A DNA stretch of 64,000 nucleotides from the NCBI RefSeq assembly GCF_900117455.1, contig NZ_FPHO01000002.1, forward strand, positions 434,001 to 498,000, in the 5' to 3' direction. Positions 42,312 to 51,628 of the stretch are shown here, piece by piece. The position numbers were made by a program, and so were the translations under genes. Origin of the DNA: Hyphomicrobium sp. CS1GBMeth3. Lineage in GTDB: Bacteria; Pseudomonadota; Alphaproteobacteria; Rhizobiales; Hyphomicrobiaceae. Position 1 is the stretch's first letter. Each line of letters opens with the position of its first letter. The notes under the pieces are model-generated. The model did no database searches. It was given only the letters and a program-made list of their open reading frames with translations, and had not been told where the DNA came from.

Positions 42312-43577
42312 TTACAGAACCAGATGGCGAACGTCGCCGAGAAGTTCGGCGAGGCGGCGGGTGAAGCGGGCGGCGAGGGCGCCGTCGATGACGCGATGAT
42401 CATAGGAGAGGCAGAGCGGTAGCATCAGGCGCGGAACAAACGTCTCGCCGGTCCACACCGGGCGCATGGTGGCGCGTACGACGCCGAGGATCGCAACTTC
42501 GGGCGCATTGACGATGGGCGTGAAGGCGGTGCCGCCGATGCCGCCGAGGCTCGAGATCGAAAAGCTCGCGCCCTGGATGTCGGTGGGGGCGATCTTGCCC
42601 TCGCGCATGCGCTGAGATACGGCCGAAAGCTCCTGGCTCAGCTCGAGGATCCGCTTCCGGTTGACGTCCTTGATGACCGGCACCACGAGGCCGTCCGGCG
42701 TGTCGACTGCAACGCCGATGTTGTAATAGTGCTTGAGGATTAGTGCGTCGCCTTCGGGGGTCAGCGAGGCGTTGAACTCCGGGTGCTGCCGCAGTGCTCC
42801 AACGCATGCCATCAGTAGGAACGACAACAGCGTCACGCGATACCCCTTGGGCTTTGCCTCGGCATCGAGTTGTCGGCGATAGGTTTCGAGATCTGTGATG
42901 TCAGCCTCGTCGGTATGGGTGACGTGCGGGATGTTGAGCCAGGCACGGTGGAGGTGGGGCCCTGAGAGTCGCTTCAGGCGCGAGAGCGACTGGACCGTCG
43001 TGGGGCCGAACTTCGAGAAGTCCTGCTGCGGGATTGCGGGTATGCCGGCGGCCGTCGCCGGTGGCGGTCCGCCGCCTAGCGCGCTCTTCACGTCGTCCTT
43101 TGTGATGCGCCCTTTTGCTCCGGTGCCTTTTATCTTGGCTAGATCGATGTCGAGTTCGCGTGCCAAACGGCGCACGGAGGGGCTGGCGAGGACGCCGCCG
43201 AACTCTGTCGGCACGGGTAGCGTAGCGGTGTCGGCGTGCGGGGGGGAGGCGGGGGCCGGTGCAGCATTTCGCGGACCTTGAGACGCGGGCGCTGGCCCTG
43301 CGCGTTGCTCCTGAGCGTTGCTTGCCAGCGCGTTCGCGGCGTGGCCATTCGGCTCGAGCTTCAGAATGAGGCTGCCCTCGCTCACCTTGTCGCCGACCTT
43401 TAGCAGGATCTCGGCGACCTTGCCGGCCGACGGCGCGGGCACCTCCATGGTCGCCTTATCGGATTCGAGCGTGATCAGCGGGTCTTCTACCCGGACGTCG
43501 TCACCGGGCTTCACCAACACTTCGATCACGGGCACATTGGCGAAGTCGCCGATGGCCGGAACTTTCACGTCGATCAT
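42312..43577 (-). CDS. aceF: Pyruvate dehydrogenase E2, dihydrolipoamide acetyltransferase
   Basis: Core subunit of 421 residues. One N-terminal lipoyl domain with the lipoylated Lys in ESDKATMEVP, an Ala/Pro-rich linker, the peripheral subunit-binding domain (SVRRLARELDIDLAKIKGTGAKGRI) and the catalytic domain ending in SYDHRVIDGALAARF with the active His and Asp. The single lipoyl domain contrasts with three in E. coli. It is eight bases after aceE. Confidence 0.96.
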   Translation of the reverse strand: MIDVKVPAIGDFANVPVIEVLVKPGDDVRVEDPLITLESDKATMEVPAPSAGKVAEILLKVGDKVSEGSLILKLEPNGHAANALASNAQEQRAGPAPASQGPRNAAPAPASPPHADTATLPVPTEFGGVLASPSVRRLARELDIDLAKIKGTGAKGRITKDDVKSALGGGPPPATAAGIPAIPQQDFSKFGPTTVQSLSRLKRLSGPHLHRAWLNIPHVTHTDEADITDLETYRRQLDAEAKPKGYRVTLLSFLLMACVGALRQHPEFNASLTPEGDALILKHYYNIGVAVDTPDGLVVPVIKDVNRKRILELSQELSAVSQRMREGKIAPTDIQGASFSISSLGGIGGTAFTPIVNAPEVAILGVVRATMRPVWTGETFVPRLMLPLCLSYDHRVIDGALAARFTRRLAELLGDVRHLVL

Positions 43578-43585
43578 GGGGCGTC

Positions 43586-46258
43586 CTAGATTTTCACCGG
43601 GTTGGCTTTTTCGGGGTCGATGCCGTACTTGGCGAGCGCTTCGGCTACCCGTGTCGAGGGGATCTTGTTCTCGTTCGCCAGGGATTTGAGGGCCGAGACC
43701 GCGACGAAGTGCCGGTCGACCTCGAAGTGGAAACGCAGCTTGCGCCGGTAGTCGGAGCGTCCGAAGCCGTCGGTGCCGAGCACGCGATAGGTGGTGGGGA
43801 CAAAGGCGCGGATCTGCTCGGCAAACGCCTTCATGTAGTCGGTGGAGGCGATCACGGGTCCAGAGCCGTGCTCGGCGAGTTGCTGGGTGACATACGGCAC
43901 GCGCGGCTGCTCCAGGGGATGGAGAAGGTTCCAGCGCTCAATCTCCTGCGCCTCGCGGGCGAGCTCCGTGAAGCTCGTCACGCTCCAGATGTCGGCGGGG
44001 ATGCCGAAGTCGTTCTCCAGCAGCTCGGCAGCTGCGATCACCTCGCGCAGGATCGCACCCGAGCCCATGAGCTGTACACTGGGGTCGCTTTTCAGCTTTC
44101 CGTCTTTCGCCCGCTCCTTGAGGAGGTACATGCCCTTGACAATGCCGTCCTCCACGTCCTGGGGCATGGCGGGGTGCTCATAGTTCTCGTTGAGCACCGT
44201 GATGTAGTAGAAGACGTCCTCCTGCCGCTCGACCATGCGGGCCAGACCGTTCTGGACGATTACGGCCAGCTCGTAGGCGTAGGTCGGATCGTAGGAGACG
44301 CAGTTCGGGATCGTTGCCGACATGAGGTGACTGTGGCCGTCCTCGTGCTGCAAACCTTCGCCGTTCAGTGTCGTGCGTCCGGAGGTGCCGCCGATCAAGA
44401 AGCCGCGCGCGCGCATGTCGCCGGCCGCCCAGGCAAGATCGCCGACACGCTGGAATCCGAACATCGAGTAGAAGATGTAGAACGGGATCATCGGCACGTT
44501 CGATGTCGAATAGCTCGTGGCTGCGGCTATCCACGACGACATGGCGCCAGCTTCGTTGATGCCCTCCTGCAGCATCTGGCCCTGACGATCCTCCTTGTAG
44601 AACATCAGTTCGCCGGCATCCGACGGCCGGTAGAGCTGGCCCACCTGACTGAAGATGCCGAACTGGCGGAACATGCCTTCCATGCCGAAGGTTCGACTTT
44701 CGTCGGGTACGATCGGTACGACGCGTGGCCCGAGCGTCTTCTCGCGCAGGAGCGTCGAGAGGAGGCGCACGAATGCCATGGTGGTCGAAATTTCGCGGCC
44801 GTCGGTGCTCTTGAGCTGCCCTTCGAACAGTGACAGCCCGGGCGCCTTGAGGCTTTCGCTCGTCTTGCGGCGCGCCGGCAGATAGCCGCCCAACGCCTCT
44901 CGCCTTGCGCAGAGATATTTCATCTCCTCGGAGCCATCGGGAAAGCGGATCAGCGGCAGTTTTGCAAGCTCGTCGTCGTTGACAGGAATCTGGAAGCGGT
45001 CGCGGAACTGCTGAAGGGCGTCGATCTCCATCTTCTTCTGCTGGTGGGTGATCATCTGCCCCTCGCCAGCATGTCCCATACCGTAACCTTTCACGGTCTT
45101 GGCGAGGATGACGGTGGGTTGACCGCGATGCTCGACGGCGCGCTTGTAGGCAGCGTAAACTTTGGACGGGTCGTGGCCGCCACGGGTCAGCTTCCAGATC
45201 TCGTCGTCCGTCCAGTCGGCGACCATGGCTGCCGTTTCCGGATAGCGCCCGAAGAAGTTTTTGCGGATGTATGCTCCGTCCTTTGATTTGAAGTCTTGGT
45301 ACTCGCCGTCAACGCATTCTTCCATCAGCTCGCGCAGCTTGGCGGTCGTGTCGCGGGCGAGAAGCTCATCCCAGGTCGAGCCCCAGATGACCTTGATGAC
45401 GTTCCATCCAGCGCCGCGGAACACGCCTTCGAGCTCCTGGATGATTTTGCCGTTGCCGCGTACGGGGCCGTCGAGCCGCTGCAGGTTGCAGTTGACGACG
45501 AAGATCAGGTTGTCGAGCTTCTCACGGCCGGCGAGCGCAATGGCGCCGAGGCTTTCCGGCTCGTCCATCTCGCCGTCGCCGCAGAACGCCCAGACGTGCC
45601 GATCGTCCGTATCGGCGAGGTTGCGGCCGTGCAGGTACTTCAAAAAGCGCGCCTGATAAATGGCCATGATGGGTCCGAGTCCCATCGAGACGGTGGGGAA
45701 CTGCCAGAAGTCCGGCATGAGCCACGGGTGGGGATAGGACGACAGGCCACTACCGTCGACCTCTTGGCGGAAGTTTGTTAGCTGCTCTTCAGTGAGCCGG
45801 CCTTCTAGGAAGGCGCGCGCATAAATCCCCGGTGACGAATGACCTTGGATGAAGAGGAGGTCGCCGCCGTGAGTTTCCGACGGCGCGTGCCAGAAGTGTT
45901 CGAAGCCGGTGTCATAGAGCGTGGCTGCGGACTGGAAGCTTGCGATGTGGCCGCCGAGCTCGGACGAGGACTTGTTGGCACGCAGGACGATTGCGGCCGC
46001 GTTCCAGCGGATCGCCGAGCGGATACGGTGCTCGACCTCTCTCACGCCCGGATGCGGCGGCTCCTCGTCGACCGCGATCGTGTTGACGTAGGCTGTGTTT
46101 GCGGCGAACGGTAGCCGCGCACCGGAGCGCCGTGCGATCTCGACCGCGCTGCTCAAGACCTCGTCTGCATGGTGCCGGCCCGCGAATGCGAGAACGGACG
46201 AAATCGCGTCCTCCCACTCGCGAAGCTCCTGGCCTTTTTCGTCGGGCTTGTCGTGCAT
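43586..46258 (-). CDS. aceE: Pyruvate dehydrogenase E1, homodimeric
   Basis: Thiamine-diphosphate enzyme of about 890 residues that decarboxylates pyruvate and acetylates E2. The ThDP motif is GDGEMDEPES...NCNLQRLDG, and the family blocks GGHIASFQSAATLYDTGFEHFW, QGHSSPGIYARAFLEGRL and KTVKGYGMG are present. It is the single-chain gammaproteobacterial type rather than the alpha/beta heterotetramer common in alphaproteobacteria. The start is uncertain: ATGs at 46258, 46282 and 46321 are in frame; I chose 46258 because the E1 N-terminal helix (GQELREWEDAISSV) begins soon after it. Confidence 0.95.
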   Translation of the reverse strand: MHDKPDEKGQELREWEDAISSVLAFAGRHHADEVLSSAVEIARRSGARLPFAANTAYVNTIAVDEEPPHPGVREVEHRIRSAIRWNAAAIVLRANKSSSELGGHIASFQSAATLYDTGFEHFWHAPSETHGGDLLFIQGHSSPGIYARAFLEGRLTEEQLTNFRQEVDGSGLSSYPHPWLMPDFWQFPTVSMGLGPIMAIYQARFLKYLHGRNLADTDDRHVWAFCGDGEMDEPESLGAIALAGREKLDNLIFVVNCNLQRLDGPVRGNGKIIQELEGVFRGAGWNVIKVIWGSTWDELLARDTTAKLRELMEECVDGEYQDFKSKDGAYIRKNFFGRYPETAAMVADWTDDEIWKLTRGGHDPSKVYAAYKRAVEHRGQPTVILAKTVKGYGMGHAGEGQMITHQQKKMEIDALQQFRDRFQIPVNDDELAKLPLIRFPDGSEEMKYLCARREALGGYLPARRKTSESLKAPGLSLFEGQLKSTDGREISTTMAFVRLLSTLLREKTLGPRVVPIVPDESRTFGMEGMFRQFGIFSQVGQLYRPSDAGELMFYKEDRQGQMLQEGINEAGAMSSWIAAATSYSTSNVPMIPFYIFYSMFGFQRVGDLAWAAGDMRARGFLIGGTSGRTTLNGEGLQHEDGHSHLMSATIPNCVSYDPTYAYELAVIVQNGLARMVERQEDVFYYITVLNENYEHPAMPQDVEDGIVKGMYLLKERAKDGKLKSDPSVQLMGSGAILREVIAAAELLENDFGIPADIWSVTSFTELAREAQEIERWNLLHPLEQPRVPYVTQQLAEHGSGPVIASTDYMKAFAEQIRAFVPTTYRVLGTDGFGRSDYRRKLRFHFEVDRHFVAVSALKSLANENKIPSTRVAEALAKYGIDPEKANPVKI

Positions 46259-46392
46259 GTATCCAAAAGCCTTGTTTCGCATTGTGTCGCGCTGCGAAGC
46301 AGCCAAGCTGGTTCGCAGCAAGCGTCAGAGGCAGCCCGCGGATCTCGCCGCGGCTCGTTATGTTTGGAGGGAGGTGGCGCTCCGCGATCCCG

Positions 46393-46420
46393 TAAGAGAA
46401 GGCCGCGCCACTGGCGCGGC
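46393..46420 (-). terminator. Hairpin terminator after the molybdopterin subunit gene
   Basis: On the minus strand GCCGCGCCA pairs with TGGCGCGGC around one to three bases, followed by CTTCTCTTA. It lies between the end of the oxidation operon and aceE. Confidence 0.6.
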
Positions 46421-46427
46421 TTCACGC

Positions 46428-48809
46428 TCACGCATCGATCTTTTCTCCTGTCGGCAGGCTGCGCAGCCGCTTACCGGTGGCGGCGAAGACCGCGTTACAC
46501 AGGGCCGGTGCGAACGGAGGCACTCCCGGCTCGCCCACACCCGTCGCGTGGTGCGACGGAGACGTGGGCTCGATGATGTGCATGTTGACCTTCTGCGGAA
46601 AGTTCGACATGCGCGCGACTTCAAAATCGTTGAAGTTCGATTGCTCGACCTGCCCGTCCTTGAACGTGATGCTGCTATAGAGGGCCGTCGACATGCCCAT
46701 CACTGCTGCGCCTTCGATCTGCGATCGGATGCGCTCCGGATTGATGTAGAATCCGCAATCGATTGCGGCCGTCACCTCGGGCACGCGGATGATCCCGTTG
46801 CCGTCGATCTCCGCATGCACGACCATCGCGACGTACGAGACGAACGAGCGATGCACCGCGATTCCGAGCCCCTGCTTGGAAGGCAGCTTCTTGTTCCAGC
46901 CGGCTTTCTCGGCGGCGACTTCAACGACGTTCTTCAGCCTCGCGGTGTCGATCGGGAACTCCGCATATGGCTCGCCATAGTTCCAGAAGTCTTCGGGCAT
47001 GCCTGAGGCTTTCGGATCGATCTTCCGGTCCGAGCCGATCAACTCGATCAGGAGTTCCTTGGGATCGCGGCCGAGCTTGTAAGCCAGCTCGGAGACGAAC
47101 GACTGCACGGCAAAAGCGCGCGGAATGTTCGACACCGAACGGAACCAACCGATGCGTGTATGCGCGAAGGCCTGGCCATTCTCGCAGCGGATGTTCGGGA
47201 TCTCGAACGGCATGTCGGCAAAGCCCATGCCGTACTCGATGTTGAACTGGTAGCCGCTGTCAGCAGCGAACGTCGACAGGATGGACGGCGCGACGGAGCG
47301 GTGCCGCCATCCGACGACGTTGCCTGCCTTGTCCAACGCGGCCTCAATGCGCTCGATGGATGTTGTGTGGTAGAAGGCGTGACGCACGTCATCCTCGCGC
47401 GTCCACTGGAGCATGACGGGAGTCCCACCGAGCATTTTGGAAAGCTGCACGGCCTCGATCATGTAGTCGCATTTCGATTTGCGGCCGAACCCTCCACCGA
47501 GCAACGTCACGTGAACGGTGACGTTCTCAATGGGCACGTCCAATGCCTTGGCAATGTCCTCCCGAGCGCCGTACGGGCTCTGCGCCGGGGCCCACACCTC
47601 GATCTTGCCGTCGGTGATCCGCGCGAGCGCAACGGGCGGCTCCATGGGTGCCTGGGCGACGTGGCTCTGGTGGTACTCCGCCGTGAACACCTCCGCGGCA
47701 CTAGAAAAGGCGCTGTCGGGGTCGCCCTGGTTGCGAATGATCTTACCCGGCTTCTGGGCGGCCGCGCTCATCTCCTCGCGGTAGGTGGCGGAATTGTAGC
47801 TTGCGTGCGGCCCGTTCTCCCATTCGATCGTCAGGGCGTCGCGGCCTTGCATGGCCGCGAACGTCGACCGCGCGACGACGGCGATGCCGCCGAGGGGCGC
47901 GAACTTGGCCGGCGGCGTCGAGCCCTCGATCTCGTGGACGGCCTCGACACCGGGGACTTGCAGCGTCGCGGTTGCGTCATACTTTCTTATTTTTCCGCCA
48001 ACCACAGGCGGGCGGGCGATGACCGCATACTTCATGCCGGGCAGGCGCACATCGGCGCCGTATTGAGCCGTACCGACCGTGATGTCATGCAGATCGACAA
48101 TCTGTGTTTTGCCTTTTCCGATGTAGAGGAAGTCCTTCGGCATCTTGAACACGAGCTTGTCACGCGAAGGAACGGGCTGGCTCATCGCCGCTGTTGCCAG
48201 CTCGCCGAAGCCGAGGCGCGTCGTGGTCTCAAACGTTTCGCCCTCGGCCGTTCGTTTTTCCAACAAGACGACATGGTGCATCTTCGCCTTGCAGAGGGAC
48301 TGATCCACGCCCCATTTGGCGGCGGCAGCAGCCTCCAGCATGGTGCGCATCGCGGCGCCGCATTCGCGCATGGGCTGAATGAAGTGTCGAACGCTGCGCG
48401 AGCCGTCGGTGTCTTGGTTGCCGTAGCGCGGCTCATCTCCGGGCGCCTGGATGACGCGCACCCGCGACCAGTCCGCCTCCATTTCGTCGGCCACGACCAT
48501 GGGCAGGCTGGTCTTTGCGCCCGTTCCCATCTCGGAGCGGTGCGCTACGATGGTGACGAGGCCGTCCGTATCGATGGCGACGAAGATGTGAGGATCGTTG
48601 ACCACGCCGCGCGGCATGGCGGCTGCCCCTGTTGGATAGGCGTCATAGGCGCGGGCGGTGCCGCCAGGGAGTATCTGCAGGGCGACAGCGACGCCGGACG
48701 TCTTGAGCACGCCGCCGATGAAGCTGCGCCTGCTCACGTTCCAGATGACGGCCCGCGCGTCGACGGCGCTTCCGGTGGCTGCCGCGTTCTTTTCGAAATA
48801 GTGATACAT
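46428..48809 (-). CDS. iorB: Molybdopterin-binding oxidoreductase large subunit (IorB/periplasmic aldehyde oxidase type)
   Basis: Xanthine-dehydrogenase-family subunit of 793 residues. The twin-arginine motif SRRSFIGGVLKTSG near residue 27 sends it to the periplasm. It has the IorB-like layout with split Mo-cofactor domains: RSEMGTGAKTSLPMVVADE, LGGGFGRKSKCDY, IGWFRSVSN and the catalytic Glu760 in GVGEPGVPP. Related IorAB-type enzymes with a cytochrome partner oxidise aldehydes in acetic acid bacteria. The [2Fe-2S] subunit gene lies three bases upstream. With the PQQ alcohol dehydrogenase in the same operon, aldehyde oxidation is the likely job; N-heterocycle hydroxylation is the alternative. 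Confidence 0.88.
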   Translation of the reverse strand: MYHYFEKNAAATGSAVDARAVIWNVSRRSFIGGVLKTSGVAVALQILPGGTARAYDAYPTGAAAMPRGVVNDPHIFVAIDTDGLVTIVAHRSEMGTGAKTSLPMVVADEMEADWSRVRVIQAPGDEPRYGNQDTDGSRSVRHFIQPMRECGAAMRTMLEAAAAAKWGVDQSLCKAKMHHVVLLEKRTAEGETFETTTRLGFGELATAAMSQPVPSRDKLVFKMPKDFLYIGKGKTQIVDLHDITVGTAQYGADVRLPGMKYAVIARPPVVGGKIRKYDATATLQVPGVEAVHEIEGSTPPAKFAPLGGIAVVARSTFAAMQGRDALTIEWENGPHASYNSATYREEMSAAAQKPGKIIRNQGDPDSAFSSAAEVFTAEYHQSHVAQAPMEPPVALARITDGKIEVWAPAQSPYGAREDIAKALDVPIENVTVHVTLLGGGFGRKSKCDYMIEAVQLSKMLGGTPVMLQWTREDDVRHAFYHTTSIERIEAALDKAGNVVGWRHRSVAPSILSTFAADSGYQFNIEYGMGFADMPFEIPNIRCENGQAFAHTRIGWFRSVSNIPRAFAVQSFVSELAYKLGRDPKELLIELIGSDRKIDPKASGMPEDFWNYGEPYAEFPIDTARLKNVVEVAAEKAGWNKKLPSKQGLGIAVHRSFVSYVAMVVHAEIDGNGIIRVPEVTAAIDCGFYINPERIRSQIEGAAVMGMSTALYSSITFKDGQVEQSNFNDFEVARMSNFPQKVNMHIIEPTSPSHHATGVGEPGVPPFAPALCNAVFAATGKRLRSLPTGEKIDA

Positions 48810-48812
48810 GGA

Positions 48813-49265
48813 TCACACTCCTCCTGCGGCGAGGCGAACGGCAGCGTGGATGCGCTCGTAACAGCCGCAACGGCAGATGTTTCCAGCCATCTCCTCGACG
48901 ATTTCGGAATCACTTGGCGCGCGGTTCTTGGTCAGCAGGGATGCGGCCTGCATGATCTGACCGGCCTGGCAGTAGCCACACTGAGGCACGTTAAGCTCGC
49001 GCCATGCTTTTTGGACGGGATGGTTCCCGTCGGGGTTCAGGCCCTCGATCGTCGTGACGCTCTTGCCCTTGGCCTCGCTCACAGTCGTGATGCAGCCACG
49101 CACGGCGACGCCGTCGAGGTGCACCGTGCAGGCGCCGCAAAGTCCGGCGCCGCATCCGAACTTCGTTCCCGTGAGCCCCAGCTCATCGCGGACAAACCAA
49201 AGCAGCGGCGTGTTGGGATCGCCATTGAACTGGCGATCCTGGCCGTTCACGGTGATGGTGAGCAT
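48813..49265 (-). CDS. iorA: [2Fe-2S] small subunit of the Mo-hydroxylase (IorA type)
   Basis: Protein of 150 residues with two [2Fe-2S] clusters: the plant-type set [17 protein letters not shown] plus a fourth Cys in RGC, and the helical set CGYCQAGQI with CRCGCY. It passes electrons from the Mo centre of IorB. It has no signal peptide and is presumably exported together with the Tat substrate IorB. The ATG has AAAGGA upstream; longer upstream frame is not coding-like. No cytochrome subunit gene follows, unlike the three-gene aldehyde dehydrogenases of acetic acid bacteria. Confidence 0.92.
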   Translation of the reverse strand: MLTITVNGQDRQFNGDPNTPLLWFVRDELGLTGTKFGCGAGLCGACTVHLDGVAVRGCITTVSEAKGKSVTTIEGLNPDGNHPVQKAWRELNVPQCGYCQAGQIMQAASLLTKNRAPSDSEIVEEMAGNICRCGCYERIHAAVRLAAGGV

Positions 49266-49306
49266 TCGCAGTCCTTTCTTCGATCTGAGTTCGGCTGGCG
49301 TACCGC

Positions 49307-49822
49307 TCAGTCGACGTCCTCGCCGGGCTTTCTCTTGTTGAGCAGCACGATGCGATAAGCACCCTCTAATTTGCCGATCAGGAAAACCGTCGCCGGTGTG
49401 ACCGATGCATCGTCCGCGTCGTCGTAGGTGACACGCAGAAGATCCGACACCGGTAGATTGAGCTTGAGATTGCCGAGGCTCTGCAGATCCCTCCGCGTCT
49501 CTATGTCGGCCGGTTCGATCTCGATTTTCTGGATCGGGCGTCCCAACGAATGGCGGATCTGGCTCGAGACGATACGGCGTTTGAATGGGCTGACACCGTT
49601 CCAGAGCACCAAGCGTTCGATGGTCGGAAAGTCTCCGGCCTCGATTGCTTTGCGAACTTCGCTCACGAGTTCGTTCTGCGACGTTGGCAGGCCGGGTGCG
49701 GCCGCCCACGCAAGGCTTTGAGCGGAAGCAACGAAGGCAAGCGCAACGAGAGAGAGGAGGCGGCGTGAGCCGCCTCCTTGGTTCCGCCCGAAAAGGCTGT
49801 GGTTTTTCAAGGCGGACCTCAT
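49307..49822 (-). CDS. Exported hypothetical protein of the PQQ/Mo oxidation operon
   Basis: Protein of 171 residues whose ATG overlaps the stop of the PQQ dehydrogenase (ATGA), so the pair is translationally coupled. An N-terminal basic region and signal peptide ([20 protein letters not shown]) lead to a soluble domain: a helix ([25 protein letters not shown]), a beta segment and a [11 protein letters not shown] tail. It shows no cysteines after the signal and no known motif. The location suggests an assembly, chaperone or electron-transfer accessory role for the dehydrogenase; this is inference. Confidence 0.72.
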   Translation of the reverse strand: MRSALKNHSLFGRNQGGGSRRLLSLVALAFVASAQSLAWAAAPGLPTSQNELVSEVRKAIEAGDFPTIERLVLWNGVSPFKRRIVSSQIRHSLGRPIQKIEIEPADIETRRDLQSLGNLKLNLPVSDLLRVTYDDADDASVTPATVFLIGKLEGAYRIVLLNKRKPGEDVD

Positions 49823-51576
49823 TTCTTGAGTGCGAAGACCCAGATTGTTCCGCCCTGGGGAACCGGCGGGAGCTTGCGGTCCTCGGGGAGGATCTTGTTC
49901 ATCAGGCTGTGCATGCGTTCTGCGTCCACGCCCCATCCGGACTGCACGGCGATGTACTGGACACCGTCGACCGAGAAGCTGGACGGTACGCCGGTGACGC
50001 CCGAATTGGTCGCGAACTCCCATAGTTTCTCGCCACTCGTGGCGTCGAAGGCTCTGAATTTGCGATCGACCGTGCCGCCTGCGAACACAAGGTTGCCGGC
50101 AGTCGAAAGCAGCGGCGCCCAGAACGGAGTGTCAGCGAAGTCGTGCGTCCAGGCCTGCTTGCCGGTCTTCACGTCGAAGGCCTGCAACTGACCGATATTC
50201 ACGGGCTTCGTCGGATCGACCTTGTCGCTCCAGCGAAGGCTCGAGAAGAGATCGTCGACCGAAATGCTGAGCCAGAGCTCGCCCGGCTTCAGCTTGTCGA
50301 GCTTGCCGGTTCCGCCGTACTCGCTGCACAGGTTGCGGTGCGACGGAATGTAGATCAGGCCGGTCTTGGGATTGTAGGCTTCCGGCGGCCAGTCCTTGCC
50401 GCCCCACAGGCTTGGGCAAAACTTCACGACCTTGGATAGGCCCGGAGTCCTGTCGGGATGGTAGCTCGGGCGACCGGTCTTCGGATCGATGTTTTCGAAG
50501 ACGTCCTGCTCGACGTAGGGATCAGCGTGGACGAAGTCGATGTCGTTGCCCGAACGTGCGAGCCACCAAAGGTAGCCGTTGCGGCCAGCGTGAACGAGGC
50601 CCTTGTAATTTTTCCCGTCGCGCGGGTAGTCGATCAGGAGCGGGGCCGAGACCTCGTCCCAGTCCCAGGCATCGTTCCAGTGGTACTGGTGATGTCCTTT
50701 GATCGCACCGGTCGTGACGTCGATGGCGATTACCGAGGTTGTGTAGAGATTGTCGCCCGGACGCGCGTCCGGCATCCACGGAGCGCCATTGCCGGTACCG
50801 AAGTAGGCGAGCTTGGTTTCCGGATCATAGTTGCCCTGCATCCAGATGGAGGCACCACCGGTCTTCCAGTCCTCGCCGCGCCACGTATTGCTGCCCGGCT
50901 CGCCGGGTGCAGGCACGGTATATGTTTTCCACGCGATCTTGCCCGTCTCCGCATCAAGAGCGGTGATTGAGCCGCGAACGCCGTACTCACCGCCCGACAC
51001 GCCGGCAATCACCTTGCCGTCGGCGATGAGGGGAGACAGCGTGCTGTACTCGCCGATCTTCCAATCGCCAATGCACGTTTCCCAGACTTGTTTGCCGTTC
51101 GTTGCGTCGAGGGAGATCACGCAGGCATCGAGCGTTGCCAAGTAGACACGATCCTTGAAGAGTCCGACGCCGCGATTTGTCGGGTGAAGCTGGAAGAGCT
51201 CCTTTGGGAGCTTCCTGCGGTGGCGCCAGATCTCGTAGCCGGTCTTGGCGTTCAGGGCGATGACGTTGTTCTCGGGAGTCGAAACGAACATGACGCCGTT
51301 GTTGACAATCGGAGGCGCCTGGTGGCCCTCCTGAAGTCCTGTCGCGTACGACCAGACCGGTACGAGGTCTTTGACATTCTCGTTAGTGATTTGCTCGAGC
51401 GGGCTGTAGCCCCAGCCGGCATCGTTGCCGCGCCAGCTCAACCAGTTTTCAGGCTCCGGATTGCGTAGTCGCTCCTCGGTCACGGCGCTGTATTCGGACG
51501 CCGATGCCGGCTGGCAGCCGATCGTCCCTAGGGCCACAAGCATACATGCCGCGGCTGTACCCACACTTGGTTTCAT
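49819..51576 (-). CDS. PQQ-dependent alcohol dehydrogenase with lanthanide-type active site
   Basis: Eight-bladed quinoprotein of 585 residues with repeated tryptophan-docking motifs ([33 protein letters not shown]). Metal and catalytic residues are Glu197 (SGGEYG), Asn263 (GTGNGAPW), catalytic Asp305 and a second Asp307 in AWDWDEV; that extra Asp marks lanthanide-dependent enzymes, as calcium enzymes have Ala there. The vicinal Cys pair of methanol dehydrogenases is missing (LHPTNRG replaces it) and there is no C-terminal haem domain. A signal peptide is present; GTIGC gives a weak lipobox. Probably periplasmic oxidation of primary alcohols, substrate unknown. Coupled with the downstream exported gene. 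Confidence 0.9.
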   Translation of the reverse strand: MKPSVGTAAACMLVALGTIGCQPASASEYSAVTEERLRNPEPENWLSWRGNDAGWGYSPLEQITNENVKDLVPVWSYATGLQEGHQAPPIVNNGVMFVSTPENNVIALNAKTGYEIWRHRRKLPKELFQLHPTNRGVGLFKDRVYLATLDACVISLDATNGKQVWETCIGDWKIGEYSTLSPLIADGKVIAGVSGGEYGVRGSITALDAETGKIAWKTYTVPAPGEPGSNTWRGEDWKTGGASIWMQGNYDPETKLAYFGTGNGAPWMPDARPGDNLYTTSVIAIDVTTGAIKGHHQYHWNDAWDWDEVSAPLLIDYPRDGKNYKGLVHAGRNGYLWWLARSGNDIDFVHADPYVEQDVFENIDPKTGRPSYHPDRTPGLSKVVKFCPSLWGGKDWPPEAYNPKTGLIYIPSHRNLCSEYGGTGKLDKLKPGELWLSISVDDLFSSLRWSDKVDPTKPVNIGQLQAFDVKTGKQAWTHDFADTPFWAPLLSTAGNLVFAGGTVDRKFRAFDATSGEKLWEFATNSGVTGVPSSFSVDGVQYIAVQSGWGVDAERMHSLMNKILPEDRKLPPVPQGGTIWVFALKK

Positions 51577-51628
51577 TTGCTTCCTCTCTGGTAGATTTGT
51601 TCTGCGCGTGTTTTTTTTGATCGTGACG

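Noticed and set aside
47160..49358. 732-residue open frame on the plus strand
   Set aside because: It is antisense to iorA and iorB, is rich in His/Arg/Asp/Gly as typical of GC-rich shadows, and has no motif.
49819..51576. Methanol dehydrogenase MxaF/XoxF
   Set aside because: It has the lanthanide Asp but lacks the vicinal cysteines and typical MxaF/XoxF segments, and no mxaG/xoxG or xoxJ gene follows.
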